Positions 27,348 through 36,200 of a stretch of 64,000 bases of DNA are shown here, piece after piece. Source of the stretch: JABDQW01 sp942492025. Lineage in GTDB: Bacteria > Pseudomonadota > Gammaproteobacteria > SZUA-229. The stretch covers positions 62,001 through 126,000 of the forward strand of contig CALODJ010000012.1 in the NCBI GenBank assembly GCA_942492025.1, in the 5' to 3' direction. Position numbers and translations under genes: made by a program. Position 1 is the stretch's first letter; each line of letters starts with the position of its first letter. The notes beneath the pieces are model-generated. The model saw only the letters and a program-made list of their open reading frames with translations, had not been told where the DNA came from and made no database searches.

Positions 27348-27455
27348 GGTTTTACGGGTAACCTGGCGATAAATCTTCTGGAAAGATTTATCGCGCAAGC
27401 CTCGCAAGGGGTGAGTCTCATTGACGAGACGAGCAACCAGGTTGTTCGTAAAACC
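27348..27455. repeat. Cloverleaf-like structured segment
   Basis: An outer stem (GGTTTTACGGGTAACCTGG at 27348-27366 with CCAGGTTGTTCGTAAAACC at 27437-27455, about 16 of 19 paired) encloses a perfect 12-pair hairpin GCGATAAATCTT/AAGATTTATCGC (27366-27394) and a smaller GTCTC/GAGAC hairpin (27415-27430). It lacks a T-run. It could be a structured repeat or RNA, or the 3' end of the ATPase transcript. No coding gene is seen in 27332-27765. Confidence 0.5.
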
Positions 27456-27637
27456 AGGCAGGACAGATTTTTACCGCAACATAATCTGTTTAATCTCATT
27501 CAGTTCATTGAAATAACATCAACTTCATGGCCTTATTCATCCGCTTTCGTACAACATGCGGGTTAGTTCTCATTCTCAAGTTCACCTCGATTGAGTATAA
27601 TAGCTGACATATCTCTGATGAATCGGATGTCGGTAAA

Positions 27638-27724
27638 TCCGCGTTTCTCACCTGGGAGAGATATGGATTCACAAGGTATCATCAAATGATGTACTGTAGG
27701 GTGGGTTCAGAAAGTGCGGGCTAG
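27638..27724. repeat. Short degenerate family-1 element before the glutaredoxin gene
   Basis: Begins CCGCGTTTCTCACCTGGG and ends AAGTGCGGGCTAG, with an 87-base span. The interior has GGATTCACAAGG, also found in other family-1 copies. It ends 42 bases before the glutaredoxin ATG, so that gene's promoter would have to lie inside or just after it. Confidence 0.55.
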
Positions 27725-27765
27725 TAGTGTTTGTTGGTTGTTGGCAACGTGTTTGGTGGAAGAAT

Positions 27766-28029
27766 ATGACCTCGAGTGTGATAAAAGTTTACTCAGCACG
27801 CATGTGTGGATTTTGCAGGGCAGCAGAACGTTTGTTGAACAGCAAGGGAGTAACTTACGAAGTTATCAAGGTTGATGAAGATCCAGCCTTGTACGCGCAT
27901 ATGAAAGAAATTTCAGGTCGGCACACGGTACCACAGATTTTCATAGGTGATCACCATGTGGGTGGGTTTGATGACCTTGCAGCGATTAATCGGAGTGGTG
28001 AGCTGGACAAGTTACTGGCCGCGATCTGA
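27766..28029 (+). CDS. grxC: Glutaredoxin (GrxC type)
   Basis: Class I glutaredoxin of 87 residues from ATG 27766 (the frame extends upstream to 27727 but the extra residues do not fit the family). The dithiol active site is CGFC in KVYSARMCGFCRAAERLL, where CPYC is more usual. The glutathione site TVPQIFIGDHHVGGFDDLAAI is standard. It reduces protein and small-molecule disulfides with glutathione in the cytoplasm. The Arg-Met before the active site and Gly-Phe within it are mild departures. Confidence 0.9.
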   Translation: MTSSVIKVYSARMCGFCRAAERLLNSKGVTYEVIKVDEDPALYAHMKEISGRHTVPQIFIGDHHVGGFDDLAAINRSGELDKLLAAI

Positions 28030-28104
28030 CGACACGTAACAGAGCAAGCGAATATACAACGCTGATCCTGTAAAGGATTGGCGTTTTTCATGAATGGAGA
28101 CCAA

Positions 28105-29532
28105 GTGGACTATCTACCGATTTTCTACCAGATCAAACAGCGTAGCTGTTTGGTCGTGGGTGGTGGCGCCGTAGCGGCACGAAAAGTTAGCCTGTTACGC
28201 AAGGCGGGTGCTGATGTTCTCGTCGTGTCACCGCAGCTGTGCGATGAACTGGAGCATTTGAAATCATCGGGAAAGATCCGTCACCTGCAACGTGAATACC
28301 AGTCGAAAGACCTCGAAGACTGCGTCCTGGTTATCGCAGCAACGGATCAGCCGGGCATTAATGAGCGTATATCGGCAGAGGCGAGCTCACAGAAACTGCC
28401 GGTCAACGTTGTTGATAATCCTGGCCTGTGCAGTTTCATCATGCCATCCATCATTGACCGCTCGCCGGTGCAGATTGCGGTATCCACGGGTGGTTCTTCG
28501 CCGGTACTCGCCAGGCTGATACGCACGCGTCTGGAAGGGCTGATTCCGGCTGCTTTCGGCAAGCTGGGTGCATTGGTCGAAGGATTTCGCGACCAGGTCA
28601 AGGCGGCATTCCCCAACGTTGAGCAGCGCCGCAACTTCTGGGAAACAATTCTTGAAGGCACTGTTGCTGAGCTCGTATTTGCCGGTCATGATCAAGAGGC
28701 GCATAATCTATTGCAAAATGCTATCGCCGAGCGCTCTGCATCACCAAAAATAATTGGCGAGGTCTTTCTCGTTGGGGCTGGTCCGGGTGATCCTGATTTG
28801 TTGACATTTCGTGCATTGCGTCTGATGCAGAAAGCCGATGTAGTCGTATATGACAGATTGGTATCGCCAGCCATTATGGAACTCGTCAGGCGTGATGCCG
28901 AGATCGTCTATGTCGGTAAGGAGCGGGCAAAACACACCATGAAACAGGAGAACATAAACCAGTTGCTGGTGCGTCTGGCAAAACAGGGTAAGCGTGTGTT
29001 GCGGCTCAAAGGGGGTGACCCGTTCGTCTTTGGCCGTGGTGGTGAGGAAATAGAAATGCTGGCTGAGGAAAATGTACCTTTTCAGATTATACCGGGAATT
29101 ACCGCGGCTATTGGATGTTCCAGCTATGCTGGTATACCATTGACGCACCGTGATTATGCCCAGTCCTGTGTCTTCGTCACCGGTCATCTGAAAGATGGCT
29201 CGGTGGATCTGAACTGGAAAGCTCTGGCGCATCCCAATCAGACCGTCGTTTTCTACATGGGGCTGCACGGGGCACCGACGCTTTGCAAGGAACTCGTGGC
29301 CCATGGGCTGCCGGACACGACGCCTGTTGCGCTGGTTGAGCAGGGAACAACGCCGCAGCAACGCGTATTTACTGCCACCCTGGCTTCGCTGCTAGACGTG
29401 ATCGCCAATGAGGATATCAAACCACCCACACTGATTATTGTGGGCGATGTGGTTAAACTCCATGACAAGCTGAAATGGGTCGAAGAGCACCATGCAGATG
29501 ATGCTGAAGGTGTTTTCGCCTATACAAACTGA
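28105..29532 (+). CDS. cysG: Siroheme synthase (bifunctional CysG)
   Basis: Makes sirohaem from uroporphyrinogen III. From GTG 28105 the protein has 475 residues. GGAG at 28096-28099 gives proper spacing, and the resulting N-terminus MDYLPIFYQIKQRSCLVVGGG matches E. coli CysG; an ATG at 28090 would add five residues. The N-terminal half is the NAD-dependent dehydrogenase/ferrochelatase (VVGGGAVAARKVSLL), the C-terminal half the SAM methyltransferase (GEVFLVGAGPGDPDLLTFRAL, RLKGGDPFVFGRGGEE, PGITAAIGCSSYAGIPLTHR). Sirohaem serves assimilatory and dissimilatory sulfite reductases, which fits the sulfur-oxidising setting suggested by qmoAB. Confidence 0.96.
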   Translation: MDYLPIFYQIKQRSCLVVGGGAVAARKVSLLRKAGADVLVVSPQLCDELEHLKSSGKIRHLQREYQSKDLEDCVLVIAATDQPGINERISAEASSQKLPVNVVDNPGLCSFIMPSIIDRSPVQIAVSTGGSSPVLARLIRTRLEGLIPAAFGKLGALVEGFRDQVKAAFPNVEQRRNFWETILEGTVAELVFAGHDQEAHNLLQNAIAERSASPKIIGEVFLVGAGPGDPDLLTFRALRLMQKADVVVYDRLVSPAIMELVRRDAEIVYVGKERAKHTMKQENINQLLVRLAKQGKRVLRLKGGDPFVFGRGGEEIEMLAEENVPFQIIPGITAAIGCSSYAGIPLTHRDYAQSCVFVTGHLKDGSVDLNWKALAHPNQTVVFYMGLHGAPTLCKELVAHGLPDTTPVALVEQGTTPQQRVFTATLASLLDVIANEDIKPPTLIIVGDVVKLHDKLKWVEEHHADDAEGVFAYTN

Positions 29533-29620
29533 TGTCAGTCGATGCGGCTGAATCGATTGCTAAATGCGCAAAAACAGTTTTATCTGCAAACCAAAATAAT
29601 ACAAATAGTCTTACAAATAC

Positions 29621-30319
29621 ATGATGATTAACTTAAAAACACATTTGGGTCCAAACGGCTTGCTGGTTCTCGTGCTTTTTCTGTTGCCGTTCACACAGGC
29701 ATGGTCAAGAACACTTTATGTCAGTGATGAGCTGTCCATTCCGATGCGCACAGGTGCATCCACCAAGCATCGTATTGTCTATTTTCCAAAAAGTGGCACG
29801 CCACTCACGGTTAAGGAGACCAGCGAAGACGGAAGCTATGTCCATGTTCGCAGTCCTGGGGGAAAAGAAGGCTGGGTGGAAAATCAATACCTGATGGGGC
29901 AGCCGAGTGCGCGTGATCGTATAGTTACCGTTAATAAAATGCTTGAGAAAACCAGGGCGGAGGTAAAGGATCTGAAACAGCAGGTGAGCGAGCTCGAAAC
30001 TCAGAACAATGAAATGACGGCCCAGCTCAAGCAGTCGCAGCGCGAGATAAAATCCATGGAAGGTAGCATGGAACAACTGAAGCGAATTTCCGCCAATCCA
30101 GCTGCACTGGCAAGAGAAAACAAGACGTTACAGGCAGAACTAAGCAAATTGACTGCATCGAACACGCTGCTTGAGGAAGAAAATGTGCAGCTCGCCGATG
30201 ACAGCACCAAGGACTGGTTCATGCTTGGTGCCGCCGTCTCCCTGGGAAGTCTGCTGTTCGGTCTGCTGATTACACGAATCAACTGGAAGCGGAAACGCCA
30301 CAGCTGGGGTGATTTCTAG
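29621..30319 (+). CDS. SH3-domain coiled-coil membrane protein (TIGR04211/YgiM type)
   Basis: Protein of 232 residues with a signal peptide (LLVLVLFLLPFTQAWSR), a bacterial SH3 domain (about 27-92: LYVSDELSIPMRTGASTKHR, ending in EGWVENQYL), a long coiled coil (about 105-195), a C-terminal membrane helix (WFMLGAAVSLGSLLFGLLI) and a basic tail (RINWKRKRH). This is the layout of the YgiM/TIGR04211 family. The function is unknown. The stop TAG lies in CTAGCCCGCATTTCTCACC, so the family-1 repeat that begins there supplies the stop codon. Confidence 0.88.
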   Translation: MMINLKTHLGPNGLLVLVLFLLPFTQAWSRTLYVSDELSIPMRTGASTKHRIVYFPKSGTPLTVKETSEDGSYVHVRSPGGKEGWVENQYLMGQPSARDRIVTVNKMLEKTRAEVKDLKQQVSELETQNNEMTAQLKQSQREIKSMEGSMEQLKRISANPAALARENKTLQAELSKLTASNTLLEEENVQLADDSTKDWFMLGAAVSLGSLLFGLLITRINWKRKRHSWGDF

Positions 30320-30630
30320 CCCGCATTTCTCACCAGGATCACGGGAGCAGGCGCAGGATTCGTATTCGTAAGCGCCGCTCTGGAGCGAAAAGCGTAGCAA
30401 TAGCTTGGGCGAAGCGGCCGTAGGGTGCGCCGTGCGCACCGAAACAGCCGAGCACACTGAGGATTCACGGTGCGCACAGCGCACCCTACGATCTCATGCA
30501 AAAGAAGACCAGCCTGAACCGTGATAGGCATGCTTGAATAACACACTGTATTTTTGATCATCCGAGCCTCACTCAACAAAACCAATGCCTTACCAGTATT
30601 CCACGCCGCCTGGTGAGAAATGCGGGCTAG
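30316..30630. repeat. Family-1 element, full form without nested insert
   Basis: Ends CTAGCCCGCATTTCTCACCAGG and CCTGGTGAGAAATGCGGGCTAG are perfect 22-base inverted repeats, which makes this the cleanest copy. It contains a family-3 inverted repeat (30420-30489). Its CTAG overlaps the stop codon of the gene at 29621. It equals the copy at 6225-6702 minus the 166-base insertion in that copy. Confidence 0.88.
30420..30489. repeat. Family-3 inverted repeat inside family 1
   Basis: GTAGGGTGCGCCGTGCGCACC and its inverse GGTGCGCACAGCGCACCCTAC, separated by about 28 bases, as in 6493-6562. Confidence 0.8.
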
Positions 30631-31009
30631 CGACCACTGTTTTTTGCGTTAATAATTAGGGATCGAGGTCAGATGTCCGCAAAAGACGCGAAAGATTAGT
30701 AAAGACTGTAGCGCTTTTTGCGTCTTTTGCGTGTTTAGCGGCTGAACATTGAAGGTGCGCACGGCCCACCCTACGGTCTTTTCCCTCACTGAAAGACTGC
30801 GCCGGGCATAATAAAAATCTATTCACTCATAGAATTTCTCTTGCTGTCCTTACACTTGTGAATATGGAGAAAATACCCTGAAACGGGTATAGTATGCCTC
30901 CCTGTGCACAGGCTAGAATCTAAAGGCTTTGAACAAGCATACCTATGTCAGCCTAAGAAATTGATTAGTCTGGTATTTCAATACTGACACGTCCCTTTGG
31001 AGGAAAAAG
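30631..31009. other. Gene-free stretch before qmoA with an inverted repeat
   Basis: No gene is seen. An inverted repeat CCGCAAAAGACGCGAAAGA (30677-30695) with CTTTTTGCGTCTTTTGCG (30714-30731) is followed by a single family-3 arm (near 30752-30776). The part after about 30830 is A/T-richer and probably holds the qmoA promoter. Confidence 0.5.
30873..30893 (+). promoter_or_regulatory. Possible qmoA promoter with an operator-like palindrome
   Basis: ATACCC (30873-30878) and GGGTAT (30885-30890) form a palindrome with a six-base spacer that overlaps a TATAGT -10-like hexamer (30888-30893). There is no strong -35. It lies about 120 bases before qmoA. The ribosome site before qmoA (TTTGGAGGAAAAAG) is very strong. 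Confidence 0.3.
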
Positions 31010-32296
31010 ATGTCGGATATAGTTGCAACCAATCAGACGATTCTGGTTGTCGGCGGTGGCATCAGTGGCATGACGGCCGCGCTCGAAGCTGCTGAAGTTG
31101 GCAAGCAGGTTATCCTGATTGAAAAAAGGCCATTCATTGGCGGCCGTGTAACCCAGCTTTATAAATACTTTCCTAAACTCTGCTTCCCCACATGTGGACT
31201 GGAAATCAACCAGCGCCGGATGAATGCGAACAAGAACATCACCGTGTTGACCATGTCTGAAGTGGCCGACTTGCAGGGCGAAGCAGGCAACTATACCGCG
31301 ACAGTAAAAATCAGTCCGCGTTATGTGAACGCGAATTGTACAGCCTGCGGTGCCTGTGCCGATGCCGTTGAAGCCGAGTTCGAAAATGCATTCAACTACA
31401 ATATGGACAAACATAAAGGTGCCTATCTGCCCTACAACATGGCACAACCGCAGCGCTATGTGATCGATCCCCGTATGATCGGTACCGATGATGCGCAGAA
31501 AGCAAAGGACGCCTGCAAGTTCGATGCTATCGATCTGGATATGCAGGAAGAAACCGTCGAACTCAAAGCCGGTGCGGTTATCTGGGCGACAGGTTGGCAG
31601 CCTTACGATGCCAGCAAAATTCAGCCTTATGGCTATGACCGCATCGACAACGTCATCACCAGTGTCGAATTCGAGCGTATGATGGACCCGTTCGGCCCAA
31701 CCGGCGGCAAGCTGGTGCGTCCATCCGACGGGAAGGAGGCCAAGAATGTGGCCTTTATCCAGTGTGCCGGTTCACGTGATGTTAACCATCTCAAACACTG
31801 TTCACGTATCTGCTGCATGGCGTCGCTGAAGCAGAGCACCTATGTTTCTGAAAAGTACGGCGACGATGCGGATGTTTCGATCTACTACATCGATATTCGG
31901 GCGATCGACCGCTTCGATGATTTCTATCAGCGGGTACAGGAAGATCCAAACGTCAAGTTCATCAAGTCCAAGGTCGCCAATATTGTAGAGAACAAGGAAA
32001 ACGGCAATCCCACTCTGAACGGTGTTGATGTTGAAGGCTACCACCGCTACGCCAATGAGCATGATCTGGTGGTACTGGCTATTGGCATGGAGCCCAGCGT
32101 TGATAAAGACACATTCCCGATTGAAATAAAAGTGAACGACGAAGGCTTCATCGAGCAGGACGAAGCAAACGGTGGCGTCTTTGCTGCCGGTTGTTCATCT
32201 GATGCACTGGACGTCAACCGTGCAGTACAAAGTGCAACAGCATCCGCGTTAAGAGCCATCCAGGTTGTTAATCGCGTAGCTCAGGCAGAGGGTTAA
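31010..32296 (+). CDS. qmoA: Quinone-interacting oxidoreductase subunit QmoA
   Basis: HdrA-like flavoprotein of 428 residues. QmoABC passes electrons between APS reductase and the quinone pool; in sulfur oxidisers it runs from sulfite/APS toward quinone. Visible are the N-terminal FAD site TILVVGGGISGMTAALEAAE, GGRVTQLYKYFPKLCFPTCG, the cysteine cluster NCTACGACADAVEAEF, CSRICCMASLKQSTYV and the late FAD motif VFAAGCSSDALDVNRAVQSA. A strong Shine-Dalgarno (GGAGG) precedes ATG. It heads a four-gene operon with qmoB (four bases later). aprBA is not in the window. Confidence 0.9.
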   Translation: MSDIVATNQTILVVGGGISGMTAALEAAEVGKQVILIEKRPFIGGRVTQLYKYFPKLCFPTCGLEINQRRMNANKNITVLTMSEVADLQGEAGNYTATVKISPRYVNANCTACGACADAVEAEFENAFNYNMDKHKGAYLPYNMAQPQRYVIDPRMIGTDDAQKAKDACKFDAIDLDMQEETVELKAGAVIWATGWQPYDASKIQPYGYDRIDNVITSVEFERMMDPFGPTGGKLVRPSDGKEAKNVAFIQCAGSRDVNHLKHCSRICCMASLKQSTYVSEKYGDDADVSIYYIDIRAIDRFDDFYQRVQEDPNVKFIKSKVANIVENKENGNPTLNGVDVEGYHRYANEHDLVVLAIGMEPSVDKDTFPIEIKVNDEGFIEQDEANGGVFAAGCSSDALDVNRAVQSATASALRAIQVVNRVAQAEG

Positions 32297-32300
32297 ATAC

Positions 32301-34553
32301 ATGGCTGATGAATTGAAAATTGGCGCATACATTTGCAATGGTTGTGGTCTGGGTGAACGCCTTGATTCAAACCAACTCGAAATGACCGCAACACGTGACG
32401 GTAAAGCTGCTTTGTGTAAGCAACACGATTTTTTGTGCTCAGAAGCAGGCGTAAAATTGATCCAGGATGACATTGATAACGAAGGTGTTAATCATGTTGT
32501 TATTGCGGCATGCTCACGTCGTGCCAAGACTGAGGCTTTCAATTTTGAAAACGTTGCATTGTCACGTGCAAACCTGCGTGAGGGTGTCATCTGGGTGCGT
32601 CCAGACACGGACGAAATGCAGGAAACCACGCAGGAAATGGCGGACGATTATATCCGCATGGCCTGCGCCGAAGCCAAGTACATGAAAATCCCTCAGCCCA
32701 GTGGTGAGCAAAGCGTCAATAGAAATATATTGATCGCCGGTGGAGGTGTCAGCGGCATGACAGCTGCACTGGAAGCCTCGAAAGCGGGTTACCCATGTAC
32801 TATCGTGGAAAAGTCAGGTGCTCTAGGTGGTGCTACCGCGCAGCTGTATAAAAAGATTCCGACCAAAGCGCCCTATACCGATCCGCAAGACACCGGCGTC
32901 GATGAAATGATTGCCGCAGTTGAAGCGGACAGCAACATCACCGTTCATCTCAATTCAATCCTGACCAATACCGCAGGTGCACCGGGTCGATTCACGGCTG
33001 AGATTAGCACCGAGAGCGGCAGCACTGAAACCAAGGAGTTTGGCGCCATCGTGCAGGCCTCTGGTTTTACGCCATACGATGCTAATAAGCTGCCTGAATT
33101 TGCCTATGGTAAGAACAAAGATGTGGTCACCCAGATGGAACTCGAAGCATTGGCAAAGCAGGCGAATGGCGGTGCTATCAAGCGCCCGTCTGACGGCAAG
33201 GAGGTAGCCAGTGTGCTGTTCATCCAGTGCGCCGGGCAGCGTAGCAAGAAAGAAGGTCATCTTGAGCATTGCTCCGGTTACTGCTGCAGTGCCAGTATCA
33301 AGCAGGCCATGTATTTCAAGGACCAGAATCCCGATATCGACACCACGGTATTATTTACCGACTTGCGTACACCGGGTGCCGGTGGTGAAAACTTCTACCG
33401 CAGTGGTCAGCAGAAAGGTGTGATCTTCACCAAGGGTATCGCCTCCGAAGTTGTTGATGGTGCTAACCCGACCGTGAAGTTCAAGGACCTGATTCTGGAC
33501 GAAGATATCGATCTCGAAGTCGATATGGTGGTGCTGGCGACGGGTATGGTTGCCAATGCGGGTCAGCCGACGCGTGCTGAATTAACCGTCATGGATGATG
33601 AAGATAAGGCGGCAGAGAAGGCTAATGAAGAGGTGGAAATCAGGGTCGATGTTGAGTCTATTCTGAATCTTGACTACCGCCAGGGTAAAGACGTACCCCA
33701 TATGGCGAACGGTTTTGCTGATTCACACTTCATCTGTTTTCCGTATGAAACCCAGCGTACCGGTATCTATACAGCCGGCCCAACACGCCGTCCAATGGAC
33801 ACGCGCCAGGCGATGGATGATGCCATGGGGGCAGCAATGAAGGCGATTGCCGCAGCTGAGAATGCCGGTTTAGGTAAGGCCGCGCACCCTCGTGTAGCTG
33901 ACTTGAGTTTCCCGAGCTTTCGCGCGGAAGGATGTACGCAGTGTAAACGCTGTACTGTGGAGTGCCCATTTGGTGCGATCAACGAAACTGATGATGGTTA
34001 TCCCTTGTTTAACGAATCACGTTGTCGCCGTTGTGGTACCTGCATGGGTGCTTGTCCGGTACGTGTGATCTCCTTCGAAAACTACTCGATCGATACCGTG
34101 GGTCAGCAGCTGAAAGCGGTTGATATGCCAGATGAGTTTGATGAGAAACCACGTATTCTGGTACTGGCGTGTGAAAACGATGCTTATCCTGCGCTCGATA
34201 TGGCAGCTCAGAACAGACTGGAATACAGCGCGTTCACCCGCATTATTCCTGTTCGTTGTTTGGGTTCCGTCAGCTTAAGCTGGATCACAGACTCGATGAA
34301 CAGTGGTTACGACGGTATTATCCTGATGGGTTGCCCGAGTGGTGACGATTATCAGTGTCACTTCGTAAAAGGATCCTTGATGGCGCAGGAGCGTATGAGC
34401 AAAGTGGGTGATACGCTTGAGTCATTAAGTCTTGAGAAAGAACGCGTTCAGACTTATGAAATTTCGATTACCGATATTCACAAGGTTCCGCAAATAATTA
34501 ATGATATGGCTGAAACGATCCAACAGATCGGTATGAGCCCATTTAAGTTCTAG
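32301..34553 (+). CDS. qmoB: Quinone-interacting oxidoreductase subunit QmoB
   Basis: Flavoprotein and iron-sulfur protein of 750 residues. It holds an HdrA-like part with FAD site NILIAGGGVSGMTAALEAS, the cysteine-rich LEHCSGYCCSASIKQAMYF, a two-cluster ferredoxin region (CTQCKRCTVECPFGAI and CRRCGTCMGACPVRVI), and a C-terminal MvhD-like domain (KPRILVLACENDAYPALDMA to LMGCPSGDDYQCHF) that in HdrA/Mvh systems links to a partner. This domain order is that of QmoB. It is encoded between qmoA and the hdrC-like gene, and would act in the cytoplasm. Confidence 0.9.
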   Translation: MADELKIGAYICNGCGLGERLDSNQLEMTATRDGKAALCKQHDFLCSEAGVKLIQDDIDNEGVNHVVIAACSRRAKTEAFNFENVALSRANLREGVIWVRPDTDEMQETTQEMADDYIRMACAEAKYMKIPQPSGEQSVNRNILIAGGGVSGMTAALEASKAGYPCTIVEKSGALGGATAQLYKKIPTKAPYTDPQDTGVDEMIAAVEADSNITVHLNSILTNTAGAPGRFTAEISTESGSTETKEFGAIVQASGFTPYDANKLPEFAYGKNKDVVTQMELEALAKQANGGAIKRPSDGKEVASVLFIQCAGQRSKKEGHLEHCSGYCCSASIKQAMYFKDQNPDIDTTVLFTDLRTPGAGGENFYRSGQQKGVIFTKGIASEVVDGANPTVKFKDLILDEDIDLEVDMVVLATGMVANAGQPTRAELTVMDDEDKAAEKANEEVEIRVDVESILNLDYRQGKDVPHMANGFADSHFICFPYETQRTGIYTAGPTRRPMDTRQAMDDAMGAAMKAIAAAENAGLGKAAHPRVADLSFPSFRAEGCTQCKRCTVECPFGAINETDDGYPLFNESRCRRCGTCMGACPVRVISFENYSIDTVGQQLKAVDMPDEFDEKPRILVLACENDAYPALDMAAQNRLEYSAFTRIIPVRCLGSVSLSWITDSMNSGYDGIILMGCPSGDDYQCHFVKGSLMAQERMSKVGDTLESLSLEKERVQTYEISITDIHKVPQIINDMAETIQQIGMSPFKF

Positions 34554-34563
34554 GAGTGCTTCC

Positions 34564-35181
34564 ATGAGTGATTTAAATACAGGCATGGTTGAAAAATACC
34601 GCAATAACTTCCTCAAGGAAGTCGAGGCTAATGTCGAAGAAGGTGAATGGGTAAAGATGTGCATGCAGTGTGGTGTATGTTCCGGTTCCTGTCCGCTGGG
34701 ACCGCACTGGGATCATCCGCCACAGGAGCTGTTCATGATGATTCGCGCCGGCAAGCGAGAAGAAGTGCTGGAATCGACCTCGATGTGGATGTGTACTTCG
34801 TGCTATAACTGCATCGTACGTTGCCCGCGCGAACTGCCGATCACTCACATCATGCACGGTCTTGCGCACTATGCTACCCGTCTGGGCATCGAACCGAAAA
34901 ACCAGCCGACACGCAAGTTTTCCCAGTTGTTCTGGGACAACCTGGTAAAGAGTGGCCGCGTCAATGAGCTAAAGCTGGGTCTCAGCCTGTATTTTATGAA
35001 CGGCTTTGGTGAAGGTATCAAGACATCACTCGGTATGTCCGGCATCGGTATGGGTATGCTCAAGACCAAGCGCATGAGTCCCATGGAAATGCTGGGTGGG
35101 CATGGCGTCAAGGACAAGAAAGGTTTCCACGCGATGCTGAAGAAGGCCGAGGAACTCGAAGCGGCACGCGTCGATAAATAG
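34564..35181 (+). CDS. hdrC: HdrC-like iron-sulfur protein
   Basis: A 205-residue protein with two [4Fe-4S] motifs: CMQCGVCSGSCPLGPHWDHP and CTSCYNCIVRCPRELPITHIM, followed by a helical part. It matches HdrC of heterodisulfide reductase and the soluble N-terminal part of QmoC. There is no membrane segment, unlike true QmoC with its haem-b domain. In some sulfate reducers the membrane QmoC is replaced by HdrCB; the qmoAB-hdrC-hdrB order here looks like that version. It lies 10 bases after qmoB and is preceded by AGGAG. Confidence 0.85.
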   Translation: MSDLNTGMVEKYRNNFLKEVEANVEEGEWVKMCMQCGVCSGSCPLGPHWDHPPQELFMMIRAGKREEVLESTSMWMCTSCYNCIVRCPRELPITHIMHGLAHYATRLGIEPKNQPTRKFSQLFWDNLVKSGRVNELKLGLSLYFMNGFGEGIKTSLGMSGIGMGMLKTKRMSPMEMLGGHGVKDKKGFHAMLKKAEELEAARVDK

Positions 35182-35198
35182 AGGCAGGTACAAATACA

Positions 35199-36098
35199 AT
35201 GGCTACGAAAGAATATTCATTTTATCCGGGTTGTTCATCACAGGAGGGTGCATCATCCTCCAACTATCTGACATCCGTTGAAAGCATGTGCGATGTGCTT
35301 GATATCAAGCTCAACACGATACCCGACTGGAACTGCTGCTCGGCTTCGATCGGCTACTGTGGCGGTGGTGAGCTGCCTCGTCTGGCTTTGTCAGCGCGCA
35401 ACATTGCATTGTCTGAGCAGCACAACGCCGGGCAGGATATCGTCGCAACCTGCGCAGCCTGCTGGCTGGCCACCAAGGAAACCCAGGAGCGTTTAGACCA
35501 GGATGCGGGCCTGATGGACGAAACCAACCAGGCGTTGGCTGAAGCCGGCCTCAAGCTGGAAAACAAATCCAAGATTCGTCACATGGTCGAAGTGCTCATC
35601 GAGGACTTTGGATATGAAGAGCTCGGCAAGCACGTGAAGAAGCCGCTGGAAGGCATCAAGATCGCCGGTTACGTCGGCTGCCAGACTAATCGCCCGTTCG
35701 GCATCGAGGGTGAATCTTTCGAGAATCCGAAGTACCTGGACAAGTTTATCGAGACCATGGGTGCCGAGCCGGTTGAAAACTATGACAAGAAAGTATCCTG
35801 CTGCGGTGGCGCACTGGCCTTCTCCGAGCCCGAGAAATCTCAGGCGCTGATCAAGGACATCATCGAGGCAGCCTATGATGGCGGCGCCGATATGATCGTA
35901 ACACCGTGCCCGGTTTGCCAGATGAACGTAGAAGTCTATCAGGACAAGATCAATGCCACCTACGGCACCAAGTTCAATATTCCGGTAACTTACTACAGCA
36001 CGTTGATGTCAGTGGCTTACGGCAAGAGCGGTAAAGAAGCAGGTCTCGATGGGCAGGTTATAGCCGCAAAACAGCTGGAAGAAATAGCCGGTAAGTAA
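35199..36098 (+). CDS. hdrB: HdrB-like CCG-domain protein
   Basis: A 299-residue protein with two CCG-type cysteine motifs: NWNCCSASIGYCGGGELP in the first half and SCCGGALAFSEPEKSQ, then TPCPVCQMNVEVYQ, in the second. In HdrB these bind a special non-cubane [4Fe-4S] pair that does disulfide or thiolate chemistry. It follows the HdrC-like gene by 17 bases and is ended by a strong terminator. The true partner of the complex and the route to quinone are not shown by the sequence. Confidence 0.87.
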   Translation: MATKEYSFYPGCSSQEGASSSNYLTSVESMCDVLDIKLNTIPDWNCCSASIGYCGGGELPRLALSARNIALSEQHNAGQDIVATCAACWLATKETQERLDQDAGLMDETNQALAEAGLKLENKSKIRHMVEVLIEDFGYEELGKHVKKPLEGIKIAGYVGCQTNRPFGIEGESFENPKYLDKFIETMGAEPVENYDKKVSCCGGALAFSEPEKSQALIKDIIEAAYDGGADMIVTPCPVCQMNVEVYQDKINATYGTKFNIPVTYYSTLMSVAYGKSGKEAGLDGQVIAAKQLEEIAGK

Positions 36099-36160
36099 AA
36101 TTTGAAATCTGCGCTATAGTATTGTTAATAATCAATAACAATCTCTAACAATAACAACTG

Positions 36161-36187
36161 AAGCCCGGACCATCCGGGCTTTTTTTT
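36161..36187 (+). terminator. Rho-independent terminator of the qmo operon
   Basis: Nine-pair stem AAGCCCGGA/TCCGGGCTT with a three-base loop, followed by a run of eight T. It separates qmoAB-hdrCB from the NnrS gene 14 bases further on. Confidence 0.93.
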
Positions 36188-36200
36188 GTGCCTAACCATT

